The notes below the pieces were generated by a model. That model did not search any database. It was not told where the DNA came from and saw nothing but the letters and a program-made list of their open reading frames with translations. A stretch of 64,000 bases of DNA from an uncultured Flavobacteriaceae bacterium (GTDB lineage: Bacteria; Bacteroidota; Bacteroidia; Flavobacteriales; Flavobacteriaceae): contig CANKZG010000002.1 in NCBI GenBank assembly GCA_947488435.1, forward strand, positions 496,001 through 560,000. The letters run 5' to 3'. Position 1 is the stretch's first letter. Every line of letters begins with the position of its first letter. The position numbers were made by a program, and so were the translations under genes. Of the stretch, positions 60,954-64,000 are shown one piece after another.

Positions 60954-62645
60954 TTAAGAATATATTTTTACTGTATTTTTCCACCCGTGATCTACTGGTC
61001 CTGAACTAAAATCCCATTTATCATGATAACTCTCAGTGAGTCGAGCTTTTATGTATTTCAATCCAGTGCCTTCTTTTTTAGTACCTATTTCCTGTCGCAA
61101 TGGAGTAGCAAAGGTTAAAAATGTATAACATTTATAGTCCGTATTTGATTCATAAATAAGCTTAAATCTAATGCTGTTTCCTTCCAAAGGTAAACTGTGT
61201 GTAATTCCATTTTCTAATAAAGTATGCAGAATTCCAGGGGGTATCTTTTGTTGAGTATCTATACCTTCTTCCTCCCAATAATAGTTAATTTCTTTTCGGT
61301 ATTCCATAATCTCAAGATGTGCACGGCAAAGCGCTATTTCTTGAGTTATGGGAATCGATGTTTCATTTTCTATTTGATTAAAAAGGTCAAACTCTTTAGC
61401 CAATGCCTCTATAAACAAAACACCTTTTTTAGGAGTTTCTTCCACCCAATCTATTAATGAAGTTAGGGTGTTCATTAAAAAATGAGGTTGAATATTTTTC
61501 TTGAGCAATTCCAAGCGTAAGCGCGTAGACTGAACCAAAGATGTTTCATAAGCCAATCGTTGCTCTTTGATCCTAAGCGAAAGTAAATAAAACATTCCCA
61601 GGAGAATAAGACTAAAACCTACAAATAAGCTTTTGTTAAAAGGAGTAACTAAACTTATGGGTACATATAACAGCAGGGTCAAAAGTACGATACGAGCTCC
61701 TTTCACCTTTTTATAAACACCAAATGCTACAATGCCAAAAGAAAATAACCACATGCTTAAAACCATATTATTTGCGGTCAATTCGAATACATATCGCGAT
61801 AGGAAAATGTATAATAAAATACCTGCATAAATAGTAAACAGCAATTTTCGTTTTCGGAAAGGAAATTGCATTGAAAAATAAAAGGGAATTAAAAACGAAA
61901 TACCAAACATTAGCGCACCTATAACCTTCAAACGTTCAACATGTTGACTATAATGAATTGGAAGATATGCTTTAACGAATTCTGCCAATATTAATGCAAA
62001 AAACAGAAAACAACAGATACCAAAAATAAGTGTTGCGTATTCCTTTTTATCACTTAAAAAGAGAAAGAGAAAATAGAAAAAAGCAATAAGAAAAGCTCCT
62101 GCAAAGAGATGCATATAAGAGGACTCTATAGTTTGATTCGTTAATAAATTATCATAATAATCTATTTCTAGCTGCGCTATTCTAGTATGATCCGGAAAAT
62201 ATAAAAGACTAGAGCGTAGCGCCAATACATGCGCTCCTTTTTTCGTAAGATGAGCAGGGATACGATATGTAGTCCACATTTTACCAACTTTACCCAAGGT
62301 TGCTTCCTGACCTGGGTTTCCATTTTTACCAATTAATTCCCCATCCCAAAAAACTTCATATTCCCCATATGCATGTAAGTAAACCCCAAACGGTTTTAGA
62401 GAATCAGGTGCTTTCAAAATATCAATTTTGGTTCTGGACCAGAAAACCTGACCACCTGGCACAAACCACAATCTCTTATCCCAATTTTGATCATTAAACG
62501 CTTTAGTCGCCCATTCGCTTTGGTCTCCAATTTTGAATACCGTCCGATACCTTTTTGAAATGCTACGTTCCGGAGTACAAGAAGTTACCAGTAGCATCAA
62601 GCAGATGAATAAAAAAAACGATAAAGGTCTCAATATTACTTTCAT
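60954..62645 (-). CDS. Membrane sensor kinase with lipobox and extracellular jelly-roll domain
   Basis: 563 residues from the ATG at 62645; an ATG at 62672 is an alternative. A lipoprotein-like start (FFLFICLMLLVTSC) is followed by about 150 residues of beta-rich extracellular domain (GDQSEWATKAFNDQNWDKRL, GVYLHAYGEYEVFWDGELIG) of the galactose-binding type used in 7TMR-DISM sensors. Seven helices then precede NIQPHFLMNTLTSLIDWVEE, where the usual PHFLFN reads PHFLMN, and a HATPase end (LHTLLENGITHS, GTGLKYIKARL). It senses an extracellular ligand, perhaps a glycan. Confidence 0.88.
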   Translation of the reverse strand: MKVILRPLSFFLFICLMLLVTSCTPERSISKRYRTVFKIGDQSEWATKAFNDQNWDKRLWFVPGGQVFWSRTKIDILKAPDSLKPFGVYLHAYGEYEVFWDGELIGKNGNPGQEATLGKVGKMWTTYRIPAHLTKKGAHVLALRSSLLYFPDHTRIAQLEIDYYDNLLTNQTIESSYMHLFAGAFLIAFFYFLFLFLSDKKEYATLIFGICCFLFFALILAEFVKAYLPIHYSQHVERLKVIGALMFGISFLIPFYFSMQFPFRKRKLLFTIYAGILLYIFLSRYVFELTANNMVLSMWLFSFGIVAFGVYKKVKGARIVLLTLLLYVPISLVTPFNKSLFVGFSLILLGMFYLLSLRIKEQRLAYETSLVQSTRLRLELLKKNIQPHFLMNTLTSLIDWVEETPKKGVLFIEALAKEFDLFNQIENETSIPITQEIALCRAHLEIMEYRKEINYYWEEEGIDTQQKIPPGILHTLLENGITHSLPLEGNSIRFKLIYESNTDYKCYTFLTFATPLRQEIGTKKEGTGLKYIKARLTESYHDKWDFSSGPVDHGWKNTVKIYS

Positions 62646-62809
62646 TTGTTTTAATACATGCAAACTAAGCATTATAAAATGGTTTCTTTGAGCAGTTCAA
62701 TAGTCTATAGAGCAGTTGACAAAATTTAGGTTGAATACATGACAGAAAAATACATCTTTTGTAGGTTACAATTACACATCAGCTGTCATTTAATTTAAAA
62801 AAATTACGA

Positions 62810-64000
62810 ATGAAATACCTGATTTCAATACTATTGATGCTCATCTTTTATCAATCCCATGCGCAAAAATCAAATACGGACACTACTGCTGATTTCATTA
62901 GAAAAGTGGAAAATGGTCTTACAACCCCTATTCACATCATCGGGGATAAAACTTGGTCTATAGAAGAACGTCTGAAACATTATGGAATTCCGGGGGCAAG
63001 TATAGCCGTGATACACAACGGCAAAATTGCATGGGCCAAAGGTTATGGAGTTACAGATAAAGAAAGCAACACTCCTGTGACCACTGAAACGCTTTTCCAG
63101 GCAGCAGCAACTAGTATGCCTGTTACAGCCTATGGGGCATTACGTCTGGTAGAACAAAATAAATTAGACTTGGATGAAAATATTAACAGTTATCTAAAAT
63201 CCTGGAAAGTAGCTGAAAATGAATTTACCAAAGAAAATAAAGTTACCGTAAAAAATCTATTAAATCATTCTGCGGGAATACATCCTCGAGGAACGGGATC
63301 TTATAGTATAAATGAAAAGATTCCAACACTTTTAGAGGTATTAAACGGAACTTCTCCACCAGCTTTGAACGATCCAATTGTAGTAAATAAAGAGCCTGGT
63401 GAAAGTGTTCGCTTTGCATACGCCAGTTATGTGCCTATTCAACAAATGATGCTTGATGTGGAGGGGAAAACATTCCCGGAGATCATGCATGAACTGGTGT
63501 TACATCCCTTAGAAATGAACAATAGCACGTTCAATCAATCGCTTTCAGCGGAACAATTATCGAAGATAGCAACAGGGTATTTACAAGATGGTTCTATGGT
63601 AAAGGGTAGAAGAGAAATCTATCCTGCAATGGCTTCATACGGATTATGGACAACGGCCGAAGACTATGCAAAGTTTTTAACTAGTGTACAGCAAACACTC
63701 AAAGGGAAGCCTACTAAAGGATTATCAAGAGATCTGACCGAATTAATGGGTACACCCTATGGAGTGGGTAATTCCGAATGGTCATTTACACTCGGGTTAG
63801 GATTTCAGCTTATAAATAGAAACAATGAAATCTACCTAAGGCATCACGGATGGAATAAGGGGTTTTATGCTGAGATAGAGGCGCATAGAGATAAAGGTTA
63901 TGGGGTGGTAGTATTAACAAATTCAACTTTTCCGGAATTTAATTTCGAAGTGAAACGCTCTGTTGCGCTGGCCTATGACTGGGATAATTATGTTCCTAGG
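62810..64000 (+). CDS. Secreted class C serine-hydrolase homologue, active site lost, cut by window edge
   Basis: 397 residues are visible and the frame runs to the window end. A signal peptide (ISILLMLIFYQSHAQ) leads to the beta-lactamase-like fold: ERLKHYGIPGASIAVIHNGK, AWAKGYGVTD and KVTVKNLLNHSAGI. At the SxxK position the sequence is FQAAATSMPVTAYGA, so Ser is Ala100 and Lys is Met103. The YxN motif is also altered (AYASYVPI), while HHG remains. It is probably not a hydrolase but a pseudoenzyme, perhaps binding peptidoglycan or another ligand. Confidence 0.85.
   Translation, partial: MKYLISILLMLIFYQSHAQKSNTDTTADFIRKVENGLTTPIHIIGDKTWSIEERLKHYGIPGASIAVIHNGKIAWAKGYGVTDKESNTPVTTETLFQAAATSMPVTAYGALRLVEQNKLDLDENINSYLKSWKVAENEFTKENKVTVKNLLNHSAGIHPRGTGSYSINEKIPTLLEVLNGTSPPALNDPIVVNKEPGESVRFAYASYVPIQQMMLDVEGKTFPEIMHELVLHPLEMNNSTFNQSLSAEQLSKIATGYLQDGSMVKGRREIYPAMASYGLWTTAEDYAKFLTSVQQTLKGKPTKGLSRDLTELMGTPYGVGNSEWSFTLGLGFQLINRNNEIYLRHHGWNKGFYAEIEAHRDKGYGVVVLTNSTFPEFNFEVKRSVALAYDWDNYVPR

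Overview
The window is chromosomal DNA from a marine-type member of the Bacteroidetes, most likely family Flavobacteriaceae. The support is low GC, promoters of the Bacteroidetes form (TTG near -33 and TAnnTTTG near -7), few Shine-Dalgarno sequences, many lipoproteins and OmpA-like barrels, five LytS/LytTR two-component pairs, and families common in flavobacteria (GIN domain, haem-binding domain, ABA4-like, WYL regulators, FG-GAP proteins). There is no rRNA, tRNA, CRISPR array, recognisable transposase or integrase.

Layout. 1-1.9 kb: the end of a PhzF-like gene, a small membrane protein and an RDD membrane protein. 1.9-7.9 kb: an AT-rich accessory block, all on the minus strand. It holds a membrane-anchored NMT1-type binding protein, a four-helix membrane protein, a lipoprotein, an OLD-family ATPase/TOPRIM nuclease and a tail-anchored protein. 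Three degenerate copies of one intergenic element and several hairpins separate these genes, which suggests a cassette-like or otherwise mobile region. 7.9-16.8 kb: RNA modification (RluE-like), a WYL regulator divergent from a DinB-like gene, a beta-propeller lipoprotein, an M28 peptidase, a haem-binding protein, a DEAD-box helicase with a DEVD box, an MtfA-like peptidase and a GIN-domain protein. 16.8-31.8 kb: metabolism and transport (sugar dehydrogenase lipoprotein, two related xylose-isomerase-like TIM barrels, an EamA transporter), proteases and hydrolases (S41, class C serine hydrolase), two AraC regulators, an ABA4-like membrane gene set with its own LytS/LytTR pair, a cold-shock protein and a CPBP protease.

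32-41.4 kb: an M19-like dipeptidase, an NAPE-PLD-like metallohydrolase, a trypsin-like protease without a signal peptide coupled to a Cys-rich lipoprotein, then a three-gene operon (ornithine-cyclodeaminase-like, threonine-synthase-like, homoserine-kinase-II-like) preceded by a strong terminator hairpin in its leader. 41.4-52.5 kb: three more LytS/LytTR pairs, a phosphatidylserine-decarboxylase-like enzyme, a Tat-targeted epimerase, an M23 peptidase, a barrel protein and an alpha/beta hydrolase lipoprotein.

52.7-57.0 kb: a seven-gene cell-envelope operon without recognisable families. It includes a small Cys-ended protein, an Ig-like lipoprotein, a secreted protein with a barrel-like C-terminus and two small membrane proteins. 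It lies directly behind a LytS/LytTR pair and is the best candidate here for an undescribed system. 57.0-64.0 kb: an FG-GAP protein, gamma-glutamyltransferase, a fifth two-component pair whose sensor has a lipobox and an extracellular domain, and a truncated class C serine-hydrolase homologue that has lost its catalytic Ser and Lys.
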